Assembly: GCF_003971255.1 (NCBI RefSeq)
Contig: NZ_CP034660.1
Span: forward strand, 2,046,001 to 2,110,000
DNA: 64,000 nucleotides
Source of the DNA: Colwellia sp. Arc7-635
Lineage (GTDB): Bacteria > Pseudomonadota > Gammaproteobacteria > Enterobacterales > Alteromonadaceae
Direction: 5' to 3'
Positions 8,228-16,635 of this stretch are shown one piece after another. The translations under genes and the position numbers were made by a program. Below the pieces are notes generated by a model that was not told the DNA's origin, made no database searches, and saw nothing but the letters and a program-made list of their open reading frames with translations. Position 1 is the first letter of the stretch. Each line of letters opens with the position of its first letter.

Positions 8228-9664
8228 ATGCGTTATAAAAAAATTCTAATAAGCTTAGTGATATTAACATTGCTAAGCTTATTTTTTTTCATCAGCGATT
8301 ACCGGGCAAAGATCTCCAATGCGACTATAACCCGCCAACAATTATCGCTACTTGAAACACTGGATATATTTACCGACACCAACAGCCGTTTAGCCTATTT
8401 AGTATCTCTTCGTGATAAGCGAGCTTGGTTACACCTAGCAAAAATTAGTGCTGATACAAACGCTAATATTGCTTATCAATTAGGTGAGTATTTTCAAAAG
8501 CTTGATCAATTAGAGTCAGCAAAATTATGGTACCGTGTCGCCATACGCCAACAACATATCACCGCGAGAATTGCGCTAGCCGACATATTATTTAAGCAGC
8601 ATGCATATCAAAATATTAAGCCCTTGTTATTGCCGATTGTTGACCAAGATGAAGCGTTGGCACTCTTATATAAGCTAGCTTTACAGCAAGGTGATATCGC
8701 ATTTATACAAAGTTATAAAAGTAAATTAGCAAAAAGTAAAAATATCGTGTTGTATCGTGAGTTGCAAAGTCATGGTGTTTTTAGTCCCGAGCTAACACGT
8801 AAACATCGTGAAGCGAGAACAACTATTAACGTTCAGCCAGACTTATCTTGTGCCATTGATATACAACTCTTTGCCACTAGCCTATCGGGCCTACGTCATA
8901 GTCAGCAGCTAATATCTGCATTTGAAAATCACGATTTTTCAGCATTTGTTTGTCTAAAAACCGCAAAGTATATTCCAGCTCAAGCGATCAATTGCCGACA
9001 CCTTCTTAGCGATAAAATCAGCTGTAGTGCTCAATATTGGGATAATAGATCGGATATCACGACTCGTTTTCTTGGTGTTATTGTTGAGCAAGGTGGTGCT
9101 AATGTTGATAATGGTATTATGTACTTAGATGAAGATGATAATCTGGATGTTTTAGTGCATGAGCTGAGTCACTTGCTTGGTTTTGTCGATGAATATCCGC
9201 TTCCGAGCCAACATCAAAAGTGCCAGACAAATCAGAGTGAGCCGTTTTCTCATAATGTTGTTGTGTTACCTGAGTATTATCAAGGTGAACGAGTAGCATT
9301 GCGTGAAAGTATATTGCGACAAGTGCCATGGGCAAGTTTGATTAAATCATCAGTACCTATATTGACTCGGCATAAACAAGGTTGGACCTTACTTACCCCT
9401 CAGGCGTATGACAGTGAAATTGGTATTTTTAAATCAGCTTCCTGTAACAATCAGACAAAAACACAAGCTTATAAACCAGTCGCTCAGCGCACAAAATTAC
9501 AGTACTTTGAATTGAAATTTCCACAACATTATATCGCTATTATGAATCTAGCTGCCAAGTTATATTTAATGCCGAGTTATCATTTTAATATCAGTCGAGA
9601 TTTAGTTGAACAGGGAGACTATGAAAGGGCAAGGGAAGTGCTTAATACTATTCGGTTTGATTAA
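8228..9664 (+). CDS. predicted membrane-anchored zinc metallopeptidase with helical repeats
   Basis: The 478-residue product has one N-terminal membrane segment (about 5-23), which would hold the rest in the periplasm. Residues 60-190 look like TPR/Sel1-type helical repeats (IAYQLGEYFQKLDQLESAKLWY in two parts). The C-terminal half carries HELSHLLGFVDEY (311-323): a zinc HExxH with a G at +7 and an Asp-Glu-Tyr after it, reminiscent of snapalysin or M64-type peptidases with an Asp as third ligand. Several cysteines near 208-266 could form disulfides. It begins 20 bases after nlpI. Since NlpI is a protease adaptor, a linked cell-envelope role is attractive, but that is inference. I do not recognise a named family. 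Confidence 0.7.
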   Translation: MRYKKILISLVILTLLSLFFFISDYRAKISNATITRQQLSLLETLDIFTDTNSRLAYLVSLRDKRAWLHLAKISADTNANIAYQLGEYFQKLDQLESAKLWYRVAIRQQHITARIALADILFKQHAYQNIKPLLLPIVDQDEALALLYKLALQQGDIAFIQSYKSKLAKSKNIVLYRELQSHGVFSPELTRKHREARTTINVQPDLSCAIDIQLFATSLSGLRHSQQLISAFENHDFSAFVCLKTAKYIPAQAINCRHLLSDKISCSAQYWDNRSDITTRFLGVIVEQGGANVDNGIMYLDEDDNLDVLVHELSHLLGFVDEYPLPSQHQKCQTNQSEPFSHNVVVLPEYYQGERVALRESILRQVPWASLIKSSVPILTRHKQGWTLLTPQAYDSEIGIFKSASCNNQTKTQAYKPVAQRTKLQYFELKFPQHYIAIMNLAAKLYLMPSYHFNISRDLVEQGDYERAREVLNTIRFD

Positions 9665-9667
9665 TTA

Positions 9668-9712
9668 AAGCTTAGCTAACGTGATACAGCCAGAAAATAA
9701 TCAGCTAAGCTT
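9668..9712. other. 10-bp inverted repeat between convergent genes
   Basis: AAGCTTAGCT (9668-9677) and AGCTAAGCTT (9703-9712) are perfect complements with a 25-base loop. They lie between two converging genes and could end transcription both ways, but no T run follows, so this is weak. Confidence 0.35.
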
Positions 9713-9742
9713 GTCTTGATGACGATGATAATAATGTTGAAT

Positions 9743-9964
9743 TTAATTAGTGTGCTCTTTTAACGTGTTTACCTGTGTTTCCCCTTTCAAGTTGACGACA
9801 GTACTAACATATTCCTGCTGTTGTACTGCGATATTTTTTCTTACTTTGGCTATTGGCCACATAGTATTATTGTTAAATGTTATGAGCTCCTGCTCTAACG
9901 AAGCTTTACTATTTTTAGGAGAGTAAGTTTTCATTGATTTAGTAAACCATGAAAATAGTGACAT
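9743..9964 (-). CDS. small hypothetical protein
   Basis: A 73-residue protein starting MSLFSWFTKSMKTYSP. A strong GAGGAG ribosome binding site sits about 8 bases before the ATG, which is the main reason to accept it as real. It has a short aromatic N-terminus and a polar remainder, no signal peptide and no recognisable motif. It runs opposite to the csd gene, and the two share the intergenic 9965-10125 for their promoters. Confidence 0.6.
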   Translation of the reverse strand: MSLFSWFTKSMKTYSPKNSKASLEQELITFNNNTMWPIAKVRKNIAVQQQEYVSTVVNLKGETQVNTLKEHTN

Positions 9965-10125
9965 ACTGCAGACTCCTCGAATTGCCTATATTAGTTATAG
10001 CGTAATTTACTTATTATTGCTGAATCAAGTGCAATGTTTTTAGCAATATTTGAGCATTTATTAAATCATAAAGGGTAAGTTAAGATATAATTGTGGCAAC
10101 TTAATGAAAGCGTTATTACATCTTT

Positions 10126-11838
10126 ATGCAACAATTTTCTATTACAGATTTTCGTCAACAATTTCCTATTCTTCAAAGCTTGGTTAATGGTAAACCGCTG
10201 ATCTATTTTGATAACGCTGCGACGACCCAGAAACCGATGTGTGTTATTGAAAATCAAAGTGATTACTATCAACACAGCAATGCTAATGTGCACAGAGCCT
10301 CTCATGCATTAAGTGCGAAAGCGACTGTTGCTTATGAAGATGCACGACAAAGAGTAAAAAAGTTTATTAATGCTAACACTGAGCAAGAAATCATTTGGAC
10401 CAAGGGTAGTACTGAAAGCATTAATTTAGTGGCGCAAAGCTGGGGACGTTCAACATTGAGGCCAAATGATGAAATTGTGTTAAGCCACAGTGAGCATCAC
10501 GCTAATATCGTACCTTGGCAAATCGTGGCTGAGCAAACGGGCGCAAAAATAAAGGTTTTACCGTTAAGCGAGACCGGCATCATCGATATTGAACAATTAG
10601 AAGATGTTATCGGTGAGCGCACACGTATTGTTTGTTTTGGCCATATATCTAATGTTATTGGTCGCATTAATCCCACAGCAGAAATTATTCGTGTTGCTAA
10701 AAAATACCAAGCCCTAACATTAATTGATGGTGCTCAAGCTATTGCCCATATAGATGTTGATGTTATGGCATTAGATTGTGATTTTTACGTCTTCTCTGCC
10801 CATAAAATGTATGGCCCTACGGGTGTTGGCGTGCTTTATGGCAAAAAGGCAATATTAGAGCAAATGCCGCCGTATCAAGCGGGCGGAGAAATGATCAAAA
10901 CGGTCAGCTTTGAACAAACAAGCTTTAATGAACTGCCGCATAAATTTGAAGCGGGCACACCAAATGTTGCAGGGGTTATTGCTTTAGGTGCCAGTATACG
11001 TTTTCTTGAACAGCAGGGGCATGCTGCGTTATTTGCATACGAAGAGCAGCTTAGAGCGTATTGCTTTGCACAATTATCTAGCGTAAAAGATTTAGTTTTT
11101 ATTGTTGCAGGTGAACCTGATATTCCCGTGTTCTCTTTTTCTCTTAAAGGTCAACATAATCATGATGTTGCAGCTGCATTAGACAGTGTAGGTATTGCGG
11201 TGCGTTCAGGCCATCATTGCGCTATGCCGTTGATGCAATATTTACAGGTAACAGGCTGCGTAAGACTGTCACTATCGGCTTATAATAATTTTCAAGAAGT
11301 TGATTTCGCCGTGCAACAATTGAAAATATTAACGCAATCGGTACTAGAAACATGCGATGAAACATCCAGTAATACTTCTCACTTAAGACTTAGCGCTTCT
11401 AACAACCATAACCCTATTGTCAGCAACGATTTAACGGTTGATGATGTGCTTGCTATGTTTGCTAAAGCGAAAGGCTGGGATAGTAAGCATCGAGAAATTA
11501 TGCTGTTGGGGAAAAAACACGTCCGTTTATCTGTGCAGGATAAAACTGAGCAATCAATAATCTCTGGTTGCGAAAGCCATGCATGGTTAGTCTGTTATCA
11601 AGAAACTAGTGGTAAATTTCGTTTTAAAGGTGATAGTGACGCAAAAGTTATTCGCGGATTATTAGCGATTATTCTAGCCGCGGTTAATAATAAAACCGCG
11701 GCAGAGCTCAATGCTTTTGACTTGGATGATTACTTTTCAACACTAGGTTTACTACAACACCTGAGTCCATCACGGGGTAACGGACTTCGAGCTATAGTGA
11801 AAAAAATTGAACAATTAATTGCTCATAGTAATTGTTAA
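10126..11838 (+). CDS. csdA: cysteine desulfurase-sulfur acceptor fusion (CsdA-CsdE)
   Basis: A 570-residue fusion. Residues 1-402 are a class V aminotransferase-type cysteine desulfurase: SEHHANIVPW, PLP lysine in SAHKMYGPTG (K226) and persulfide cysteine in RSGHHCAMPL (C365). After a Ser/Asn-rich linker (about 405-435), residues 436-566 are a SufE/CsdE sulfur acceptor with the receiver cysteine in SGCESHAWLV (C482) and KGDSDAKVIRGLLA. In E. coli CsdA and CsdE are separate proteins; CsdA passes sulfur to CsdE, which works with CsdL/TcdA in making cyclic t6A of tRNA. Here the tcdA gene follows, facing it. Both catalytic cysteines are intact. No clear ribosome binding site is seen. SufS-SufE is the alternative label, but no suf genes are nearby and tcdA favours Csd. 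Confidence 0.9.
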   Translation: MQQFSITDFRQQFPILQSLVNGKPLIYFDNAATTQKPMCVIENQSDYYQHSNANVHRASHALSAKATVAYEDARQRVKKFINANTEQEIIWTKGSTESINLVAQSWGRSTLRPNDEIVLSHSEHHANIVPWQIVAEQTGAKIKVLPLSETGIIDIEQLEDVIGERTRIVCFGHISNVIGRINPTAEIIRVAKKYQALTLIDGAQAIAHIDVDVMALDCDFYVFSAHKMYGPTGVGVLYGKKAILEQMPPYQAGGEMIKTVSFEQTSFNELPHKFEAGTPNVAGVIALGASIRFLEQQGHAALFAYEEQLRAYCFAQLSSVKDLVFIVAGEPDIPVFSFSLKGQHNHDVAAALDSVGIAVRSGHHCAMPLMQYLQVTGCVRLSLSAYNNFQEVDFAVQQLKILTQSVLETCDETSSNTSHLRLSASNNHNPIVSNDLTVDDVLAMFAKAKGWDSKHREIMLLGKKHVRLSVQDKTEQSIISGCESHAWLVCYQETSGKFRFKGDSDAKVIRGLLAIILAAVNNKTAAELNAFDLDDYFSTLGLLQHLSPSRGNGLRAIVKKIEQLIAHSNC

Positions 11839-11988
11839 AGGCAGCGGCTATAAGTAAATATTAATAGTTATTGAAATAAGTTTTGAAGATTTTATAGCGA
11901 TGATAATATCAGCAAGCAGTAACTTCTTAGCTTTGACTTAAGTCGTCTCATTAGGCTGAACTTAGGTTCAACTTAGGTTCAAGTTAGG

Positions 11989-12041
11989 CAAAAGACAGAT
12001 AAGCATAAGCTTAAATTTACTGCTTTTTTATTTGTCTTTTG
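11989..12041. other. inverted repeat between converging csdA-csdE and tcdA
   Basis: CAAAAGACA (11989-11997) pairs with TGTCTTTTG (12033-12041) across a 35-base loop. It lies in the 231 bases where the two genes converge. It may help end transcription from both sides. The long loop makes this weak. Confidence 0.3.
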
Positions 12042-12069
12042 TATAAAAAATTTAATGGTAGAGCGTGAT

Positions 12070-12855
12070 CTAACTGAGTGCTTTTTTTAAGTACTTATCC
12101 ATTGCTTTAGCAACAGCAAAAAAAGCAAAACAGGCGGTGACATGTGTTGCTGCACCAAAACCACCACTACAATCTAAGCGCATTGCACCGTCATTCGATT
12201 GTTTTGCATGGCAAACATTACCTTCAGTGTCTGGGTAACGTAATTGTTCACTTGAAAATATCGCATCAATAGAAAACTTGCGTTTTACATTACGTGAAAA
12301 GTTATATTCACGACGTAATTGGTTACGTACTTTTGCTAGTAGCGGGTCTTGGAAAGTTTGACTCAAATCTGCGTTGGCAATTTTGCTTGGGTCAACTTGT
12401 CCACCGGCACCACCAATGGTAATAATAGGTAATTTATTACGCTTACAATGGGCAATAATTGCACTTTTGACATTAACAGAATCGATAGCATCAATAACGT
12501 AATCGAATGAATTGGAAAGTACATCACGAATGTTATCTAGCGTAACAAAATCTTCAATAGTATTAACAATGCACTCAGGGTTTATTTGTATAATTCTATC
12601 GCGCATAACATCAACTTTACTTAAGCCAATGGTGTTGGTTAACGCATGAATTTGGCGATTAATATTAGTGACACATAAATCATCAAGATCAATTAAGGTT
12701 ATTTGCCCAATACCGTTTCGAGCTAATGCTTCAGCAACCCAAGAGCCCACACCACCAATACCGATAACACAGAAATGTGCCTGCTGAAGTGCCTCACTTT
12801 GGCTGTTGCCGTATAAACGAGCAATACCACCGAACCTTAATTGATAATCTGACAT
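12070..12855 (-). CDS. tcdA: tRNA threonylcarbamoyladenosine dehydratase
   Basis: The 261-residue E1/MoeB/ThiF-like protein has the ATP-binding glycine motif VIGIGGVGSWVAEALAR (near 30-46), LIDLDDLCVTNINRQ (near 54-68) and an adenylation Asp in YVIDAIDSVNVK. It uses ATP to cyclise t6A at position 37 of tRNAs to ct6A. The family (formerly CsdL, YgdL) is about 260-270 residues. It converges on the csdA-csdE fusion; in E. coli csdA, csdE and csdL are adjacent and cooperate, so the linkage is kept here with one gene turned round. Confidence 0.93.
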   Translation of the reverse strand: MSDYQLRFGGIARLYGNSQSEALQQAHFCVIGIGGVGSWVAEALARNGIGQITLIDLDDLCVTNINRQIHALTNTIGLSKVDVMRDRIIQINPECIVNTIEDFVTLDNIRDVLSNSFDYVIDAIDSVNVKSAIIAHCKRNKLPIITIGGAGGQVDPSKIANADLSQTFQDPLLAKVRNQLRREYNFSRNVKRKFSIDAIFSSEQLRYPDTEGNVCHAKQSNDGAMRLDCSGGFGAATHVTACFAFFAVAKAMDKYLKKALS

Positions 12856-12912
12856 TGTTAATCCACTAGCTTGAAAATTCGCAGCGCATTATAGCAGCCC
12901 CGTAAAGTAAAG

Positions 12913-13194
12913 CTACGAGTGTAAGCAACAAACGCCACGGTAAATTAAGCATCGTTTGGCTTTACGCGCTTTTTTAATAGCAGGTTCTTGGGCTGCAATA
13001 ACGTTTAAGTATTTATTTAATTTATTTTCGATATTAAAACTTATGATAATGAGTGCAAGATATCCAACGGGTATGTAAAGAAAACTGGTGATAATTTCGG
13101 CATTAGTCAGTATTGGTAGTAATGAAAGTGCCAATATGAGTAAAAAATGTAGCCAGATATGCAATATTTTGATTGATTGAATAAACGTTCTCAT
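12913..13194 (-). CDS. small membrane protein of unknown function
   Basis: A 93-residue protein with two membrane helices (about residues 10-30 and 37-55: LHFLLILALSLLPIL, FLYIPVGYLALIIISF) and a basic C-terminal tail with two cysteines at the end. The frame is open further upstream to 13260, but the ATG at 13194 has AGGGAT at a good distance (MRTFIQSIK) and is preferred. No family is recognised. Confidence 0.5.
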   Translation of the reverse strand: MRTFIQSIKILHIWLHFLLILALSLLPILTNAEIITSFLYIPVGYLALIIISFNIENKLNKYLNVIAAQEPAIKKARKAKRCLIYRGVCCLHS

Positions 13195-13341
13195 AGAATA
13201 AATCCCTGTAATTAACATGTGATTGGTTAGAATTAGCATTTTATCGCTTGTAGCTAACAAAAAGAGGTGGCATATTTGACATCATTAGAGCTAAAAGTGA
13301 CAAAACTCTTGGTTAAAACAAGATAAAAGTAAGGTGAAATT

Positions 13342-14328
13342 ATGAATGTACTCATATTGGCGACCAATCAATGTGTTGTATCCGCGGTTTACGGCCTAGT
13401 TGATGTGTTTTTTGCAGCAAATTATTGTATTGAACAGCGCTATGCTAATAGCACACACGAGAAGGTTTCTTGTAAAATAGTGACTATCGATAACCAAGCT
13501 GTCACAGCTTATAATGGTATCAGTATTACACCAACAAGTTCGATAAGCGCTGTAGATAAACCTGATATTATAATTGTATCTTCGTCCGTTCGAGCGGTGA
13601 TTGAATGTTGCGCAGATGATGTTTTGGTAGAAAATTTACCGGCAGTTAAAAAATGGCTTACGAAGAGTCATGAGCAGGGTACTATAATTGCAAGTTACTG
13701 TACTGGAAGTTTTTTACTCGCTTCTTGTGGCTTACTAAATGGTAAAGTCGCGACCACTCATTGGCGAAGTGCAGACTTATTTAAACGCTTATTCCCCTAT
13801 ATTCGTCTCGATTGTGACCGCATGCTCATTGATAATGGCGATGTAGTTTGCTCAGGAGGTTCAATGTCTTATATTGATCTTGCTTTGCATTTAGTCGACA
13901 AAAATATTGGCAAAGACATCGCCTCAGATTGTGCAAAGCTACTAGTCTTTGATCCCGTAAGACAAAAGCAGTCTTCGTATGTAACATTTCAAGCGCAAAA
14001 ATCTCATGACGACCAAGCCATACTAACCGCACAAGAGTGGATAGAGTCTCATTTTAGCCAAGAAATATTCATTGATGATTTAGCCACATTAGTTGGCTTA
14101 GGTGCCAGAACCTTTAAGCGACGATTCAAACAAGCAACGAATGAAACACCCATCAGTTACCTACAGCGAATTAGAGTTGAGCGAGCCAAAGTGCGCTTAG
14201 AAAAAACTACTGAGCCCATCAATCAAATTATTTGGTCTATAGGTTATGAAGATGTCAGCAGTTTTCGACAATTATTTAAACGTTTTACCGGTGTAACGCC
14301 AAAAGACTACCGTCAAAAATATATTTAA
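13342..14328 (+). CDS. GlxA-type AraC family transcription regulator
   Basis: The 328-residue protein has an N-terminal DJ-1/PfpI-like domain (about 1-200; nucleophile-elbow region IIASYCTGSFLLAS, then THWRSADLF) and a C-terminal AraC DNA-binding domain with two helix-turn-helix units (about 225-325; FIDDLATLVGLGARTFKRRF and GYEDVSSFRQLFKRFTGVTP in parts). GlxA/FtrA relatives control uptake or breakdown of nitrogen compounds such as betaine or arginine. Ribosome binding site AAGGTG lies 6 bases before the ATG. The target genes are not evident here. Confidence 0.88.
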   Translation: MNVLILATNQCVVSAVYGLVDVFFAANYCIEQRYANSTHEKVSCKIVTIDNQAVTAYNGISITPTSSISAVDKPDIIIVSSSVRAVIECCADDVLVENLPAVKKWLTKSHEQGTIIASYCTGSFLLASCGLLNGKVATTHWRSADLFKRLFPYIRLDCDRMLIDNGDVVCSGGSMSYIDLALHLVDKNIGKDIASDCAKLLVFDPVRQKQSSYVTFQAQKSHDDQAILTAQEWIESHFSQEIFIDDLATLVGLGARTFKRRFKQATNETPISYLQRIRVERAKVRLEKTTEPINQIIWSIGYEDVSSFRQLFKRFTGVTPKDYRQKYI

Positions 14329-14459
14329 TTATCAATTAGTAATAACGAAGTGGAAGAACTTATTATTGCTTACTCGTAAGTGCTCATCATATGTAAAAAT
14401 GAGCTGATAAAAATCATCAAAAGAGTTGTGAATCAGACTACAACGTTGGCCTCTTCAAT

Positions 14460-14487
14460 AATCATCAATCTAAGCAGGTTGATGATT
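14460..14487. other. 9-bp inverted repeat in the 364-base gap after the AraC gene
   Basis: AATCATCAA (14460-14468) and TTGATGATT (14479-14487) pair with a 10-base loop; no T run follows. The rest of 14329-14692 shows only short GTACAACAAAA repeats near 14541 and no gene. Confidence 0.35.
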
Positions 14488-14692
14488 TGAGCAACACTGC
14501 GAGGTTAGACATCTTTCACTGATATGTACAATAAAACTGAACTGTGTACAACAAAAGTACAACAAAAATACCTATAACTAGCAATGTTCCACTCATAGTT
14601 TAAAAAGCTATAACCTAGTTAAATTACTTATAGCGTTGATATTAAGTTTTAGTGATAACTGATTTTTTAGCGCGATTTTTGTCCATCAGAGG

Positions 14693-16261
14693 CTATTTAA
14701 CTGCAGGTAATTTGACCGTAAAGCGAGTTTGACTGTCATTAATAATATCAAAGCCTATTTCACCATGTTGTACTTGGGTCATCATTTTCGCTGAATAAGT
14801 ACCTAAACCTGTACCTGCTCGATGATTTGAGCTGCTATATTTCTCGAATAAACGTGGTCGTACTTCTTCAGGAATAACACCTTGATTGGTCAACTCGAAA
14901 ATCACTTGTGCATCTTTAATGGCCAACGAGATAGTAATAGTCTGATGGTTAGGGGATGCTTCAACGGAATTTTTGATCAAATTGTTAAATATTGATAAGC
15001 ATAATAATGGCTCGGCTAAAATTAAATGTTCGCTATCAAAACCAGACAAATCAAATTGTAAATCCTTTTCCTTGCTGGATTTTGACACCGCATTAATGGC
15101 ATCATTAACTAAGATATTTAAGTTGGTAGCCTGTGGCATTAAACTGTAAATTCCCTGTTCAATTTTGTATAAATTGAGAGAGTTATTTATCATGCTAACA
15201 ACATTATTAACCGCACGATTAATTGATTTTGCCGCGACCTTATCTGCTAAACGATATGTTTCAAATAAAATATTACTCAGCGGAGCTTTTAAATCATGAT
15301 GTGTGATTTTTTCAATATCTTCCCGTAACTTAGCATTTTCTTTTAACGTGGCTACTTGTTCAGACAAGGCTATTTTTTGTTGCTGTAATCGAATATGGGT
15401 TGCAACACGCGCTCGTAATAAATCACCATTTAACGGCTTCGTAATATAATCAACAGCGCCAAGATCAAAGCCATATTTAATATCTTCTACCAAGGCTTTA
15501 GCGCTAAGAAATATGATGGGAATATTGACACTTATACTGCTTTCTTTAAGCTTTTTACAAACTTGATAACCGTCCATTTCAGGCATCATAATATCAAGTA
15601 AAATCAAGGCAATATTATGCTTGTTACTCGCTACTATTTTTAAGGCATGCTCGCCCGATTTTGCAGCCATCACACGATAAGTATTGCGTAAATTCCCTGC
15701 GGCAACATCGATATTACTGCTTTCATCGTCAACCACTAATATGGTCGGTTTTTTATCACTTAATGGCGCAGTGTTGTTCACTGTTGGCTTAACTCGAGTT
15801 TCATAGTCGTCTTCAGCAGTACTGTTTGTAGCGAAAATATCTTCTTGTGTTAATTCAAATAAGGCGGCGATAACAGCATGTTTTTTGAGGGGAGGAAGCA
15901 AGCAAAGGCTTTGAGTTGCGTTATTTAGCTTAGGCGCCACGGGGATAGAAATTTTTGCTCTTTCGTCGTTATTTGTGACACTCTTTTCGTCACTGTATTG
16001 ATGCGATAATATCAGTAAGGGCAATTGTTCCACTTTTGCTGCTTTAGTCAGTTCATGACGAAAAGTAAAACTGTCCATTTCACTTAAGTTATCAGAACAA
16101 ATTAATAAGCTTATCGTCGCTATTTGGGCATATTCTATTGCATCTTCGATACTTTCAATACAAGCAATAGCGCTTTTGTTGACACCGCATGAGAGTAATA
16201 TTTTAGCGAGGGCTTCTCGAACTAATCGACTTTCATCGACAATTAAAATGTGATCAAGCAC
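14693..16261 (-). CDS. hybrid signalling protein: REC-REC-histidine kinase
   Basis: The 522-residue cytosolic protein has three parts. Residues 1-130 form a receiver-like domain (ILIVDESRLVREAL) in which the phospho-acceptor Asp aligns with Ser (LLICSDNLSEMD), so it is probably not phosphorylated in the usual way. Residues 172-292 form an intact receiver (ILVVDDESSN, LILLDIMMPEMDGY, DYITKPLN). A helical segment leads to HisKA with HHDLKAPLSN and a HATPase domain (NLIKNSVEAS, GTGLGTYSAKMM). No membrane segment is present. Such proteins act inside phosphorelays and often control chemosensory or surface behaviour. No cognate partner is next to it; the neighbours are transcribed separately. Confidence 0.85.
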   Translation of the reverse strand: MLDHILIVDESRLVREALAKILLSCGVNKSAIACIESIEDAIEYAQIATISLLICSDNLSEMDSFTFRHELTKAAKVEQLPLLILSHQYSDEKSVTNNDERAKISIPVAPKLNNATQSLCLLPPLKKHAVIAALFELTQEDIFATNSTAEDDYETRVKPTVNNTAPLSDKKPTILVVDDESSNIDVAAGNLRNTYRVMAAKSGEHALKIVASNKHNIALILLDIMMPEMDGYQVCKKLKESSISVNIPIIFLSAKALVEDIKYGFDLGAVDYITKPLNGDLLRARVATHIRLQQQKIALSEQVATLKENAKLREDIEKITHHDLKAPLSNILFETYRLADKVAAKSINRAVNNVVSMINNSLNLYKIEQGIYSLMPQATNLNILVNDAINAVSKSSKEKDLQFDLSGFDSEHLILAEPLLCLSIFNNLIKNSVEASPNHQTITISLAIKDAQVIFELTNQGVIPEEVRPRLFEKYSSSNHRAGTGLGTYSAKMMTQVQHGEIGFDIINDSQTRFTVKLPAVK

Positions 16262-16372
16262 AGATAGAATACCGTTTTAGTAGAGTTTGACGAACAATGC
16301 AGAGATTGTAACGTTAATGTAGCGAAGTTTAAATAGCCAGTTCATTAAGCGCTATCTTACGCGCGTGATTTA

Positions 16373-16531
16373 TACCAATTGAAATAAGCAATCGATCTTT
16401 TTAAGGCGGTTTAAATCGTCAATAACTGCGTTGCTTTCAATCGCAATAGCCCGCTATTACTCAATCAAGCGCCTTGTTCTTGAACAATCTATCCACGCTT
16501 AAAATTGATCAATAACTTACTACATTTGGTA
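16373..16531. repeat. MITE-like palindromic intergenic element
   Basis: About 159 bases bounded by TACCAA and TTGGTA. The outer 28 bases on each side are imperfect inverted repeats, and the middle contains the palindrome AATAGCCCGCTATT. It carries no gene. The form is that of a small non-autonomous element or dispersed palindromic repeat. Flanking 16262-16372 holds the promoter side of the hybrid kinase gene and nothing else recognisable. Confidence 0.5.
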
Positions 16532-16561
16532 TTAAATCGATTTTATTAATAAAAACACATA

Positions 16562-16588
16562 AAAAAAGCAACCTGAGGTTGCTTTTTT
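16562..16588 (-). terminator. terminator after gltA
   Basis: AAAAAAGCAACC (16562-16573) and GGTTGCTTTTTT (16577-16588) form a 12-bp stem with a 3-base loop. Read on the minus strand it ends in a T run and lies 48 bases after the gltA stop. It can work in both directions. Confidence 0.85.
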
Positions 16589-16635
16589 ATTAGAGAATTA
16601 AAGTTTAAGTGTAATCACTTCAACTTTAAGACTAA

